Notes: a model not told the origin generated them from the letters alone. DNA of 64,000 nt from Collimonas sp. OK307 (GCF_900113705.1 NZ_FOQI01000008.1:124001-188000), one strand, 5' to 3'; counted from the stretch's first letter, positions 1 through 7,757 are shown. Made by a program: numbers and translations.

Positions 1-1
1 A

Positions 2-661
2 GTGGCCGGCCGCCACCTGGTCCAGCGCCGCCTGAACATGCGTAGCGGCCAGGCCAGCGTCGAAGCCAGCGATGCCGATTTTGCATTGCGTTTCGATGAA
101 GCAGAACTGGTGCAGGTATTCGGCCCGCGCTGGCGCCTGCTGATCATCGGCGCCGGCCAGGTCTCCGAATATCTGGCGCAGATGGCGCCCGCGCTGGATT
201 TTTCTGTTTATCTGAACGACCCGCGCGAAGAGCAGCGCCGCAACTGGCAAGCCGACGGCGTGACCTGGCTGGATGGCATGCCGGACGATGCCGTGCTGGC
301 TTTCAAGCCTGACCGCCGCACCGTGATCGTCACGCTCAGCCATGATCCCAAAGTCGACGATATGGCGCTGATGGAAGCACTCAAGACGGACGCTTTCTAT
401 GTCGGCGCGATCGGCTCGATGGCAAGCACCGAGGCGCGCAAGGAACGGTTGCTGATGCTGGATTTGAGCCCCGCGCAGATTGAACGCTTGCATGCACCGA
501 TCGGCTTGTCTATCCTGAGCCGTTCACCGGCAGAGATTGCGGTGTCGGTACTGGCCGAGCTGGTGATGTTGCGCAATCGCGGCAGTGTGACCGTGTCGCC
601 ATCTAGTTGTGCTGTTGGTGCCAATGGCGCCAGTGGTCTAAGGATGGTCGAGCGGCCTTGA
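2..661 (+). CDS. XdhC/CoxI-family protein, C-terminal part (5' end outside window)
   Basis: This is the C-terminal Rossmann domain of an XdhC/CoxF-type protein, a family that handles or inserts the molybdenum cofactor of xanthine dehydrogenase-type enzymes. The nucleotide-binding loop GAGQVS lies at about residues 50-55 of the visible part. It is followed by the family-typical stretches FYVGAIGS and IGLSILSRSPAEIAVSVLAE. The frame is open to the window edge, and the GTG at position 2 is probably internal, so the true start lies upstream. The last 20 or so residues are low-complexity and unconserved in appearance. The family call is firm; the partner enzyme is not visible. Confidence 0.8.
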   Translation: MAGRHLVQRRLNMRSGQASVEASDADFALRFDEAELVQVFGPRWRLLIIGAGQVSEYLAQMAPALDFSVYLNDPREEQRRNWQADGVTWLDGMPDDAVLAFKPDRRTVIVTLSHDPKVDDMALMEALKTDAFYVGAIGSMASTEARKERLLMLDLSPAQIERLHAPIGLSILSRSPAEIAVSVLAELVMLRNRGSVTVSPSSCAVGANGASGLRMVERP

Positions 662-690
662 CTGGTTGCGACGAGCACGACGAACTAACC

Positions 691-744
691 GGGGTCAGAG
701 TGAACTTTCGGCATGCCTTACCGCCGAAACTTCACTCTGACCCC
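691..744. repeat. 54-bp near-perfect palindromic intergenic repeat
   Basis: Two 22-bp arms (691-712 and 723-744) are reverse complements except for one mismatch and enclose the 10-nt loop ATGCCTTACC. The outer ends read GGGGTCAGAGTGAA and its complement. There is no U-run, so it does not look like a simple terminator. Elements with GGGGTCAGA ends are scattered between genes in many Oxalobacteraceae and resemble REP-type repeats mobilised by RAYT transposases. That link is from general knowledge, and no such transposase is in the window. Confidence 0.75.
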
Positions 745-810
745 GCTTAGTGGACCACGGAGTAGAAGCAGTTAAAACTGAAAGAAACAAACAAGCGCCA
801 GGGGAAAAAC

Positions 811-1140
811 ATGAAGATGACTGATATTCCGTTCGGGACCACGGACTGGGAGACGGTTGAGCGCACCGAGCACAAAGGCGAAACCGGGATGGCGTATTGG
901 CGCACCTGTCACTTCGGCGGAATTCGGGTCCGCATGGTCGATTACACGCCAGGCTATCTGGCCGACCATTGGTGCACCAAGGGGCATATCCTGTTTTGCC
1001 TTGAGGGCGAACTGCACACCGAACTGGAAGACGGCCGCAGGTTTGTTCTGCACGCTGGAATGAGCTACCAGGTTGCAGACGGCGCCGAGCCGCACCGGTC
1101 TTTTACTACGACCGGCGCCAAGCTGTTCGTGGTCGACTGA
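811..1140 (+). CDS. DHCW-motif cupin-fold protein
   Basis: A 109-residue single-domain cupin. The motif ADHWCTKGHI (residues 51-60) is the signature of the small DHCW cupin family, followed by the strand-rich LFCLEGELHTELEDGR and the C-terminal HRSFTTTGAKLFVVD. His53, Cys55 and His59 are plausible metal ligands. An A/G-rich ribosome site (AGGGGAAAAAC) precedes the ATG. It stands alone, 66 bp after the palindromic repeat and upstream of tonB. No enzymatic role is established for the family. Confidence 0.85.
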   Translation: MKMTDIPFGTTDWETVERTEHKGETGMAYWRTCHFGGIRVRMVDYTPGYLADHWCTKGHILFCLEGELHTELEDGRRFVLHAGMSYQVADGAEPHRSFTTTGAKLFVVD

Positions 1141-1312
1141 GCGACGCGTCTGGCGGCAAGTTTGTAGCGGAATCTTTACTGTTGCCGCTAAGCTGCTAAT
1201 ATGAAACTAGGCAATCCGATAAGAAGTTAGCGTACCGGCGAGCGGGGTATTGCCGTCGATAAGACGATTGCCGCAAAAGCGAATGAGCGGGCAGGCAGAC
1301 AGGAGTCCTTAA

Positions 1313-1975
1313 ATGGATTTCACGCTTGATGGGGCCAACCCCGGCAGGAAATGGGTTGGCGTCAGTATCGTTGTTCTGATGCATATGGCGGTTGTGTATG
1401 CACTGGTGACAGGCTTGGCCCGGAAAGTCGTCGATGTCATCCAGGAGCCGGTGATCACCAAGATCATCGAAGAAATCAAACCGCCGCCGCCTCCACCGCC
1501 GCCAGACAAACCGACCCCGCCAGCACCGAAAACCGCTGCGCCACCGCCGCCCTACGTGCCACCGCCAGAGGTCAAGGTACAACCGCCGCCCCAGGAAAAC
1601 GTGATTGCGGCGGTAACCAATGTCAAGCCGCCGACAAACGATCTGCCTACCTCTGTAGCGCAACCGACAGCTACAGTAACGCAGGCGCCTGGCCCGCCGG
1701 CGCATACCAGCGCCAGGGTCGCCGGGAATTGCGAAAAGCCGGAATATCCGAAAACATCCTTGCGCAATGAAGAAGAGGGCAGCGTGAATGTGAAGCTGAC
1801 TATCGGCGCCGACGGCCGTGTGGTGGATGCTGCGATTGAAAAAAGCAGCGGTTTCAAAGACCTGGACAGAGCAACCTTGAAAGCCTGGAGTCTTTGCCAT
1901 TTCACACCTGCCATGGCCGATGGCCAGCCGGTGCAGTCAACGACACGAATGCAGTATGTGTGGAAGCTGGAATGA
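1313..1975 (+). CDS. TonB-family energy transducer
   Basis: The 220-residue protein has the TonB layout: one N-terminal membrane anchor (about residues 14-35), a periplasmic proline-rich spacer (about 55-115, with runs of PPPPPPPP), and a C-terminal TonB domain (about 140-220) containing YPKTSLRNEEEGSVNVKL and a conserved ADGRVVDAAIEKSSG stretch. It would transmit inner-membrane proton-motive energy to outer-membrane receptors. AGGAGTCC just upstream of the ATG supports the start. No exbB, exbD or receptor lies next to it, so it is an orphan copy that must borrow an ExbBD complex from elsewhere. Confidence 0.9.
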   Translation: MDFTLDGANPGRKWVGVSIVVLMHMAVVYALVTGLARKVVDVIQEPVITKIIEEIKPPPPPPPPDKPTPPAPKTAAPPPPYVPPPEVKVQPPPQENVIAAVTNVKPPTNDLPTSVAQPTATVTQAPGPPAHTSARVAGNCEKPEYPKTSLRNEEEGSVNVKLTIGADGRVVDAAIEKSSGFKDLDRATLKAWSLCHFTPAMADGQPVQSTTRMQYVWKLE

Positions 1976-2015
1976 AAAAAATTGGCGTTGCCGGTATTTT
2001 TTTTCATCCAGTTAC

Positions 2016-2192
2016 TTAACTCTTCTGTTCTGATTTTAATTTACGACGAAGACGGATATTGTCGATGACGAGAACGAGCAGCGCGATGGTCGAGAGCACA
2101 CCAAAACCGTCGTTGCCCAGAAAGTGCCAGAAGGCCCACGCTATGATTGCGAGCACGAACGCAGCGCCAAGAAGCTGAAAACCATGCGTCAT
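2016..2192 (-). CDS. Small two-helix membrane protein, unknown function
   Basis: A 58-codon reading frame, MTHGFQLLGAAF... to ...RRKLKSEQKS. It has two hydrophobic segments (about residues 5-24 and 31-48) separated by GNDGF, and a basic cytoplasmic-looking tail RLRRKLK. No clear Shine-Dalgarno precedes the ATG, and the frame is closed upstream by a TAA, so the start is the only ATG available. It lies 62 bp downstream of, and on the same strand as, the unknown gene at 2255-2614, so the two may be cotranscribed. The amphipathic layout argues for a real small protein; the function is unknown. Confidence 0.5.
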   Translation of the reverse strand: MTHGFQLLGAAFVLAIIAWAFWHFLGNDGFGVLSTIALLVLVIDNIRLRRKLKSEQKS

Positions 2193-2254
2193 GCGTACGC
2201 TGCCCGAAACCGATAGGCTTTTCTTGCCGGCGCCGCGGAGTTATAGATACCCGG

Positions 2255-2614
2255 TCAGCGACGAAGATCACCGAGGAGCCAAGGCCGGCTGAGGTTGTAG
2301 CGACGAGAGATGCGCAGAACGTCGGACAGAGATGTCTCCCCTGCGAACGAACGCCCCGTTGCCACGGCAATGCTGCCGATGACGGCACCAACATAAAAAG
2401 CAGCTGAACACGCTGCTATGATGCCCAACCCCTCTAATCGGGTTCCGGCACCGATCAATTCTCCGATAGTGACGGTTTTCCCAAATTTATCAATCTGAGA
2501 CAGGATGATGCTGGCATTCGCGACAGCTGCCTGTACTGAACCGAACAGGGAAGCTGGCGCTGGGAGGCCGAGGCCCTCCATATTCTCTTTGAAATAGTCG
2601 TAAAAACTTGGCAT
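2255..2614 (-). CDS. Conserved-looking small hypothetical protein with Gly/Ala-rich membrane-active segment
   Basis: A 119-residue protein starting MPSFYDYFKENMEGLGLP. This start is preferred over a longer one 12 codons upstream because AAGGA lies about 10 nt before it. Residues 20-55 look helical. The C-terminal half has glycine-spaced motifs (GAGTRLEGLG, then GAVIGSIAVATG) forming one hydrophobic stretch of about 25 residues. Proteins of this general look occur as small unknowns in several proteobacteria, but I cannot name a family. It may form an operon with the 58-residue membrane protein downstream. The AT-rich region in front (2615-2908) holds a dyad, ATTGCA-T6-like-GCAAT, near 2690-2705 that could be regulatory. 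Confidence 0.6.
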   Translation of the reverse strand: MPSFYDYFKENMEGLGLPAPASLFGSVQAAVANASIILSQIDKFGKTVTIGELIGAGTRLEGLGIIAACSAAFYVGAVIGSIAVATGRSFAGETSLSDVLRISRRYNLSRPWLLGDLRR

Positions 2615-2864
2615 GCTATTTATTTCCTTATTGTGAAGCGTATAAGACAAAAAACAACGCGCATTTTCCGGTCAGTCCAACAGTTAAAATTGCATTTTTT
2701 GCAATATTTTGAGGTTGCACGTCAAAGTGGTATCTGTCCACTGTCTGATTCGACAGGAAGTTTTCGCGCTCATCGAAGCTTGATGGGGGGGCTGCTGCGG
2801 GTGGGGAAACTGGCAAATAAGGCCTGCCTACGACGTCAAACTCCGACAGATCATACGAGGTGAG

Positions 2865-2877
2865 GTAACATCGTTAC
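2865..2877. promoter_or_regulatory. Small dyad GTAAC-ATC-GTTAC upstream of an unknown gene
   Basis: Perfect 5-bp arms with a 3-bp centre lie 31 bp before the ATG at 2909, in an AT-rich non-coding stretch. The position suits an operator, but the site is short and could be chance. Confidence 0.25.
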
Positions 2878-2908
2878 ACCTTAAGTCACCATCATCGGAG
2901 CACGATTA

Positions 2909-3493
2909 ATGACATTTCTTGAGATGTATAGTAAAGAGATTATTTCCGTGCTTTCGCCCTTTGGGACGTTCTTATTAAACAGGTGGTTCAAAGCTAAAGC
3001 AAAGTTGCAGGTGGCACCTGCACATCAGTTTGCTTTTCTGGTACAAGAACCGCTCCTTGATAATCAAGGCCGGCAGGTTCAACCGAATCAAGTGATCTAT
3101 ACCCGCTCATTTTTAATCAGGAACGCCGGCCGCGAAACGGCTACAAAGCTTGAAGTGGTATTCAACTGGAAGCCGATGTATCTTAATATTTGGCCGATCC
3201 GTAAGCATACACAGGGCGCTGAACCAGATAATCGACACGTCCTAGTTTTTGATAGCCTGTCGCCAGGTGAGTTAGTCCGTGTTGAAGTCTTGTCGCTCAA
3301 TCATAATTTGCCGGCCTTACTCACTGTGCGGAGCGCAGAGTGCATTGCGAAGAACATCGACGTAAATATACTACCTGTCGTCAAGAAGCCCCTATTGATC
3401 CTTATCTGGACTCTGATCGGCACCGGCTTCGCCACGTGCGTGTATCTTGCTTTGCTGTTGATGCAGCGCTTTTTTTCTCGTAGACTCGGTTGA
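2909..3493 (+). CDS. Hypothetical protein with C-terminal membrane anchor
   Basis: A 194-residue protein of unknown family. An N-terminal amphipathic region (MTFLEMYSKEIISVLSPFG) is followed by a soluble, beta-rich middle (about residues 40-150; FLIRNAGRETATKLEVVFNW looks like an immunoglobulin-like strand pair). The C-terminal hydrophobic helix (about 163-185, LLILIWTLIGTGFATCVYLALLL) is followed by RRLG. This suggests a membrane-anchored protein with an exposed sensory or adaptor domain. Codon use is AT-richer than in flanking genes, consistent with acquired DNA. An 8-bp hairpin (3508-3515/3520-3527) follows the stop. Confidence 0.6.
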   Translation: MTFLEMYSKEIISVLSPFGTFLLNRWFKAKAKLQVAPAHQFAFLVQEPLLDNQGRQVQPNQVIYTRSFLIRNAGRETATKLEVVFNWKPMYLNIWPIRKHTQGAEPDNRHVLVFDSLSPGELVRVEVLSLNHNLPALLTVRSAECIAKNIDVNILPVVKKPLLILIWTLIGTGFATCVYLALLLMQRFFSRRLG

Positions 3494-3624
3494 TCGACTA
3501 GGCGTCCTGCCTTTTCTCAAAAAGGCATCCCGTTTGAATTCGAACGAGATGGGGAACGTGGTCCAACTGCATATTTCGGTCGACGATCTTGCATGAGGCG
3601 GTCGTAATGACAGTTGCTGGCAGC

Positions 3625-3915
3625 TCACTCGCAGGCATTTGCCCAGCAGTTCGGCATTTCCCTCGCCCGAATGCGATCGCACGGCACGAAGCCTGCTTTT
3701 CTCAACCATGCGCCATATAGGGAAATCAATGGCCTTAGACAGGTTGCAATCGCTTTCCAGGCCGAGCCGAGATTCAGCGCGGCACTCCCGGTCCAGAGTT
3801 ACGGTTAACCATTGGTCTTGACTATCCTTGCGGCGAGATGCGGGGACGGCGGCGGACAATCTGGTGCTACGAGATGGGGTTTTGGGGATGATTTGGATGT
3901 GCTGATGCTAGCCAT
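3625..3915 (-). pseudogene. SymE-like type I toxin remnant, frameshifted
   Basis: A good ribosome site (AAAGGAG, 6 nt before the ATG at 3915) opens a frame that stops after 36 codons. Moving one frame gives QWLTVTLDRE, and moving back gives PLISLYGAWLRKAGF around 3732-3690. In SymE toxins the order is an N-terminal LTV strand and then a strand matching I-x-L-x-G-x-WL-x-x-AGF, so the pieces fit if compensating frameshifts are accepted. The C-terminal end does not match well. I read this as a decayed SymE-type gene. The match was made by eye and is not secure. Confidence 0.4.
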
Positions 3916-4139
3916 TGCGGACTCCTTTGGCTGGCGGTCAAGCCGCAGCCCGTTGTCAAACGGGAGGGCGGCAGATAGCAAGGTTAACAGACCGGTACCC
4001 AAAAGCAAGCCGACAGCCCGAAGGCTCCCACTGGCGTCGCCCATAGAGAACGTGCAATGGAGTACTTCTTCATCCGATACTTAGCTCTTCTCATCGGATA
4101 TCAGTCGTGACGTCAACGCCATCTCCCGCCTGTCAGGAC
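3916..4139. other. Non-coding stretch, no gene recognised
   Basis: Between the SymE-like remnant and the YXWGXW gene no reading frame has both a plausible ribosome site and protein-like composition. On the minus strand it could hold the promoter of the remnant. In intact symE loci the antisense RNA overlaps the 5' end, but no such RNA can be shown here. Confidence 0.3.
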
Positions 4140-4604
4140 TCAACGATTTTCGTATCTTCCATCGTCATGCCGGTCGCCGTCCCGGTAGTCATGCCGGTCG
4201 CCGTCCCGGTAGTCATGCCGGTCACCATCCCGATAGTCGTGCCGGTCACCGTCCCGATAGTCGTGGTCACGACGCTCATCGTGTCGCCGATGGTCTTCAC
4301 GCCATCCGCCGGATTGCAGTATCCAGCCGTTAGGACCTTGGCGCCATTCAGGGTGCGCATATACATAACCCGGACGTGGCTGCTCCCAATGTCCTTCAGC
4401 CCATACATGCCGGCCGTCGCGCCAATCCCAGAAACCGGGAATCCACACGTAACCATATCGTGGCGGCGGAACCCGTTCATATCTCGGGGGTGGCGGAGGT
4501 CTCCCGACGGTGATGTCAACGCCGATTTGCGCCATGGCCTGCGTTGATACAAAAGTGCCGGCACTAATAGCGATGAGTACAGCAGCTAAATAAATACGTT
4601 TCAT
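4140..4604 (-). CDS. YXWGXW-repeat-type secreted protein with HDYRDGDR tandem repeats
   Basis: The 154-residue protein begins with a clear signal peptide (MKRIYLAAVLIAISAGTFVS, cleavage likely after AMA). It continues with RPPPPPRYERVPPPRYGYVWIP-type sequence and aromatic motifs (GFWDWR, GHWEQPRPGYVY, GGWRED) typical of the YXWGXW family, found in the envelope of many proteobacteria with unknown role. The tail is four copies of the octapeptide HDYRDGDR plus a partial one. AAGGTG precedes the ATG. It lies 27 bp behind a small lipoprotein gene on the same strand, so the two are probably cotranscribed. Confidence 0.85.
   Translation of the reverse strand: MKRIYLAAVLIAISAGTFVSTQAMAQIGVDITVGRPPPPPRYERVPPPRYGYVWIPGFWDWRDGRHVWAEGHWEQPRPGYVYAHPEWRQGPNGWILQSGGWREDHRRHDERRDHDYRDGDRHDYRDGDRHDYRDGDRHDYRDGDRHDDGRYENR
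4164..4259. repeat. Four 24-bp in-frame tandem repeats
   Basis: Four consecutive 24-bp units, the first two identical and the others diverged at a few positions, encode HDYRDGDR on the minus strand. A partial fifth unit follows. Since 24 is a multiple of three, gain or loss of units would change protein length without breaking the frame. Confidence 0.9.
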
Positions 4605-4631
4605 GTCTACACCTTTTGAGTGAGCGCCGTA

Positions 4632-4757
4632 TTAGCGACCATAGTAATAGTCGCGATGGTGATAATAACCGCCACCACCAACTGGTACGACGATACATCC
4701 GGATAATGCTGTGCTGAGAACAATTCCGATTACCACTAAGCTAATGAGCTTTTTCAT
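4632..4757 (-). CDS. 41-residue lipoprotein
   Basis: The frame encodes a small lipoprotein. Its N-terminus is MKKLISLVVIGIVLSTALSG followed by Cys21, with the lipobox LSGC, then CIVVPVGGGGYY and a His/Tyr-rich end. The mature part is only about 21 residues. AAGAGATC lies ahead of the ATG. It is directly upstream of the YXWGXW-type gene (27 bp) on the same strand, and the shared Gly/Tyr/His-rich character supports a common envelope role. It is easily missed because of its size. Confidence 0.8.
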   Translation of the reverse strand: MKKLISLVVIGIVLSTALSGCIVVPVGGGGYYHHRDYYYGR

Positions 4758-4939
4758 GTTGATCTCTTTTCATTGATTGACATGAAAATTATGGTGCCAC
4801 CCGTTGCGCTCTACAGGTGATTCAGTTTTGTATCGCTTGTAAGTTTTGATTACCGGCCTGTATACAATCTCAAGGTTTTGTGAAAATGAGCAACTTTCTT
4901 GCCAATGCAGGCGTAACTTCAATGCATCAGAGCAATTCA

Positions 4940-6280
4940 TTACCCAATTTTTTGAGCCACCTGGACGATCCGCTCCCGCACCACGCGGATAGCTTGTTTG
5001 AGCGCATACACGTCCTGGAAATAACGTTGTGGGATGCGTATCTGGCTGGCATTGGCGTCAATGTCTTCGATGTCGTCGCGCCATTGCGCAACTTGTTCCC
5101 TGGTGGGTGTTTTGGTCGCCCATATTTCATCTTCCAGCGATTTGATCTCGCGATACCAGACCACCAGGCGGTTTTTCATGCGCGCTTCCACCATGCGCGG
5201 CAACGCTTGCAGCAGGCCGAATAACAAAGCCATGAAAGGCAGCAGGATCAGCAAGCGTCTTTCGACGAAGCTGGCCAGCCAGAACGGCAGATAACGTTGC
5301 AGGAAGGGACGGCCGGATTTGAAATAACGAATGCTTTCATCGGAAATCGGAAAATCATCCGAATTCAGGTTGGGAAACGAACCGCGCGGGGTAAAGTAAT
5401 CTTCACGGGCGTGGGCCGAATTCGCAGCCTCCAGCAGCAGGTACGTGAGGGCAGGGTGCAGGGTATCCTTGGAAACCAGCAGCGCGGTGGCGGCCAGCAG
5501 TGTAACGTCGGTTTGCGGCAGATCGTTGGCAACGCTGGTCGAGGCGCGCGGGAAGATGATCTTGGAAAGCGAAGGGAACTTCAGCACCAGCGCGTCTGCC
5601 TGCGCAAAGCTCATTAACTTCAAATCGCTGTTCAGCAGCGTCTGCTGCATGTCGGCATCCGGCCGGCCGATGAAAAATGCGGCGTCCAGCTGGCCGTTTT
5701 CAAGATTCTGATAGGCCTTGTAGGCATCCATCTCCAACAGCGTGGCGTTATCGGCGTTGATGCCACTGTGACCCAGCAAAACCCGCGAGACTTTCAGCAG
5801 GCCGCTACCCGGCACACCGATGGAAATCCGTTTGCCGCTTAGTTGCGCCAGTCGGTTGATGACCGTGTCGCCGCGATAAAACAGCCAGATCGGCTCATAG
5901 GAAACGGCAGCGATGGTCTGCAACTGGTCGTTTTCGGTCGGGGTCGTGGTGCCGGACTGGATAAAGCCTACTTCGTATTCGCTGTCAGGGTCTTTCAGCC
6001 GTTGATAGTTTTCCACCGAGCCGGACGAACTACGAATATCCAGGGTAATGCCTTCGCGCTTCAAGAGTGGCGCGTAGCGCAATGCAAAACTGTTATAGAT
6101 GCCTTTGTCGGCGCCGGCGGTGATGACAATCGTGCGCTGGATTGCGGGTTTGAGCATGATCACCAGGCCCCAGCCCAGTGCTGCCACCAACACTACTGCG
6201 CCGAGGATGAGAAGCCGCAGGCGCTTCGCGGTCATGGGGGCTTTGTGTATACGATGCAGTGCTGGATTTTGTCTGGGCAT
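4940..6280 (-). CDS. TAXI-family TRAP-type solute-binding protein with C-terminal membrane extension
   Basis: After an N-terminal hydrophobic anchor (about residues 22-45), residues 50-330 match the TAXI branch of TRAP solute-binding proteins: ITAGADKGIYNSFALRYA, FIQSGTT and the SGKRISIGVPGSG loop. A second membrane segment (about 343-366) and a charged, coiled-coil-like tail to residue 446 follow, so the binding domain is tethered at both ends. No TRAP permease gene is adjacent. An alternative start at 6235 (MTAKRLRLL) is equally possible, since neither ATG has a clear ribosome site. The ligand is unknown. Confidence 0.85.
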   Translation of the reverse strand: MPRQNPALHRIHKAPMTAKRLRLLILGAVVLVAALGWGLVIMLKPAIQRTIVITAGADKGIYNSFALRYAPLLKREGITLDIRSSSGSVENYQRLKDPDSEYEVGFIQSGTTTPTENDQLQTIAAVSYEPIWLFYRGDTVINRLAQLSGKRISIGVPGSGLLKVSRVLLGHSGINADNATLLEMDAYKAYQNLENGQLDAAFFIGRPDADMQQTLLNSDLKLMSFAQADALVLKFPSLSKIIFPRASTSVANDLPQTDVTLLAATALLVSKDTLHPALTYLLLEAANSAHAREDYFTPRGSFPNLNSDDFPISDESIRYFKSGRPFLQRYLPFWLASFVERRLLILLPFMALLFGLLQALPRMVEARMKNRLVVWYREIKSLEDEIWATKTPTREQVAQWRDDIEDIDANASQIRIPQRYFQDVYALKQAIRVVRERIVQVAQKIG

Positions 6281-6359
6281 GGGTGTGCTGGCGAGACTTT
6301 GTTGGACGACTCGAAAACCCGGTTATCTCTTGGGGGGCAGGGCTACCGCCCCCACACAA

Positions 6360-6704
6360 CTATACCTTCTTGACGAACTCCGATTTCAGGCTCATGGCGC
6401 CGAAGCCGTCGATTTTGCAATCGATATCGTGATCGCTGTCGACCAGGCGGATATTTTTCACTTTGGTGCCTACTTTGACCACGCCGCCGGAACCTTTCAA
6501 TTTCAGGTCTTTGATCACGGTGACGGTGTCGCCATCCTGCAATATGTTACCCACTGCGTCGCGGTAAACCTTGGCGCCGTCTGCGCCTGATTCTGCTGCA
6601 GCCTGCGCCGACCATTCATGGGCGCACTCCGGGCAGATGAAAAGGCCGCCGTCTTCGTAGGTGAATTCGGAACTGCACTTTGGGCATGGTGGTAAAGCGT
6701 TCAT
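6360..6704 (-). CDS. yjdM: Zinc-ribbon protein YjdM (PhnA family)
   Basis: A 114-residue protein with an N-terminal zinc ribbon (Cys7-x2-Cys10 and Cys24-x2-Cys27, CPKC/CPEC) followed by the small beta-barrel typical of the family ([38 protein letters not shown]). The family was once named for alkylphosphonate use, but its function is not settled. The start at 6704 is preferred over one 12 codons upstream because family members begin right before the ribbon and GAAAGAC lies ahead of it. It is a single gene. Confidence 0.9.
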   Translation of the reverse strand: MNALPPCPKCSSEFTYEDGGLFICPECAHEWSAQAAAESGADGAKVYRDAVGNILQDGDTVTVIKDLKLKGSGGVVKVGTKVKNIRLVDSDHDIDCKIDGFGAMSLKSEFVKKV

Positions 6705-6770
6705 GATGTCGTCTTTCGGAATAAGGCCAGAGCTGTACAAAGTGAGACAGTATACTGTGTGATTTCGATG

Positions 6771-7748
6771 TCAGGACTGAAATGTGGTTGACGAGCGCGC
6801 GCTACCTGTCTGGACCTGATGTTTTGTTTTTCCGCCGGCTCCCGGCACAAACATCCGCGCCACGAGGAAGTCGATGAACACCCTCAGCTTGGGCGACGCA
6901 TGCCGACTGGTCGGCCATAGCACCCGAAACGCGGTAGTGCGCTCGACGTAGTCGTCCAGTACCGTGCACAGGCGGCCGTCAGCGATGGCGTCGCGGGCGG
7001 CAAAGTCGGGCAGGCAGGCGATCCCCAATCCGCGTTGTGCGAAGCAGACGCGGGTTTCGATATTATTGCAAATCATGGAAGTGGGCAGGATGATTTCGGC
7101 TTCGTCAGGCGCACGACGCAGGGGCCAGACTTCCAGTTTGCCGCTATTCGGGTAACGATAATGTAGACAAGCATGGTTGGCCAGATCGGATGGTTTCTGC
7201 GGCGTGCCGTGCCGTGCGAAATAGTCGGGTGAAGCGGCCAGCAATACGCCAAAAGAGCCAAGCAAACGCGCTGACAGGCGCGAATCGCTCAATTCGCCGG
7301 TACGCACCACGGCGTCGAATCCTTCCTCGATCACGTCGACGCTGCGGTCGGTGAAATCAAGATCCAGTTCGATTTCCGGGTACTGCAGCATGAAGTCCGC
7401 CAGCACCGGCAGCACCAGCGAACTGACCGCCGGCAGGCTGACGCGCAGGCGTCCGCGCGGTGCTCTGGCGCTAAGCGATAGTTCCTGTTCGGCGGCCTCA
7501 ATTTCAGCCAGCACGCGCCGGCTGCGCTCCAGAAAGAGCATTCCCTCCGAGGTCAGCGTAATGCTGCGTGTGCTGCGATGAAACAAGCGCACGCCGAGCC
7601 GTTCTTCAAGCCGCGCCACGCGTTTGCCGACAGCCGATGCCGAGACGCCCAGCAAGCGGCCGGCGGCGACAAAACTGCGCGTTTCGGCGACTTGGACAAA
7701 TACCGCAAATCCACTCAGGCTTTCCATATGCATTCCGATTGCGGACAT
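6771..7748 (-). CDS. LysR-family transcriptional regulator
   Basis: The N-terminal winged helix-turn-helix (about residues 10-68, FVQVAETRSFVAAGRLLGVS then RLEERLGVRLFHRSTRSITL) is followed by a substrate-binding-like effector domain from about residue 95. AAGGACATAA before the ATG at 7748 supports the long start. It is divergent from the serine hydrolase at 7839, separated by 90 bp that contain a TATAG-N7-CTATA dyad. It therefore probably controls the hydrolase-exporter pair and itself. Confidence 0.9.
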   Translation of the reverse strand: MSAIGMHMESLSGFAVFVQVAETRSFVAAGRLLGVSASAVGKRVARLEERLGVRLFHRSTRSITLTSEGMLFLERSRRVLAEIEAAEQELSLSARAPRGRLRVSLPAVSSLVLPVLADFMLQYPEIELDLDFTDRSVDVIEEGFDAVVRTGELSDSRLSARLLGSFGVLLAASPDYFARHGTPQKPSDLANHACLHYRYPNSGKLEVWPLRRAPDEAEIILPTSMICNNIETRVCFAQRGLGIACLPDFAARDAIADGRLCTVLDDYVERTTAFRVLWPTSRHASPKLRVFIDFLVARMFVPGAGGKTKHQVQTGSARSSTTFQS

Positions 7749-7757
7749 TTATGTCCT

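Noticed and set aside
691-744. Palindrome as a rho-independent terminator of the XdhC-type gene
   Set aside because: There is no T-run on either side, and the arms carry the GGGGTCAGA end typical of dispersed repeats.
1196-1900. 234-codon minus-strand frame over tonB
   Set aside because: It is Arg-rich and low in complexity, as expected from reading the proline-rich spacer backwards. TonB on the plus strand explains the region.
4107-4547. Plus-strand frame of VAVPVVMPVAVP-type repeats
   Set aside because: It is the reverse reading of the 24-bp tandem repeats in the YXWGXW-type gene, which has a signal peptide and ribosome site.
5843-6373. 176-codon plus-strand frame
   Set aside because: Antisense to the TAXI-type binding protein; no ribosome site and no family features.
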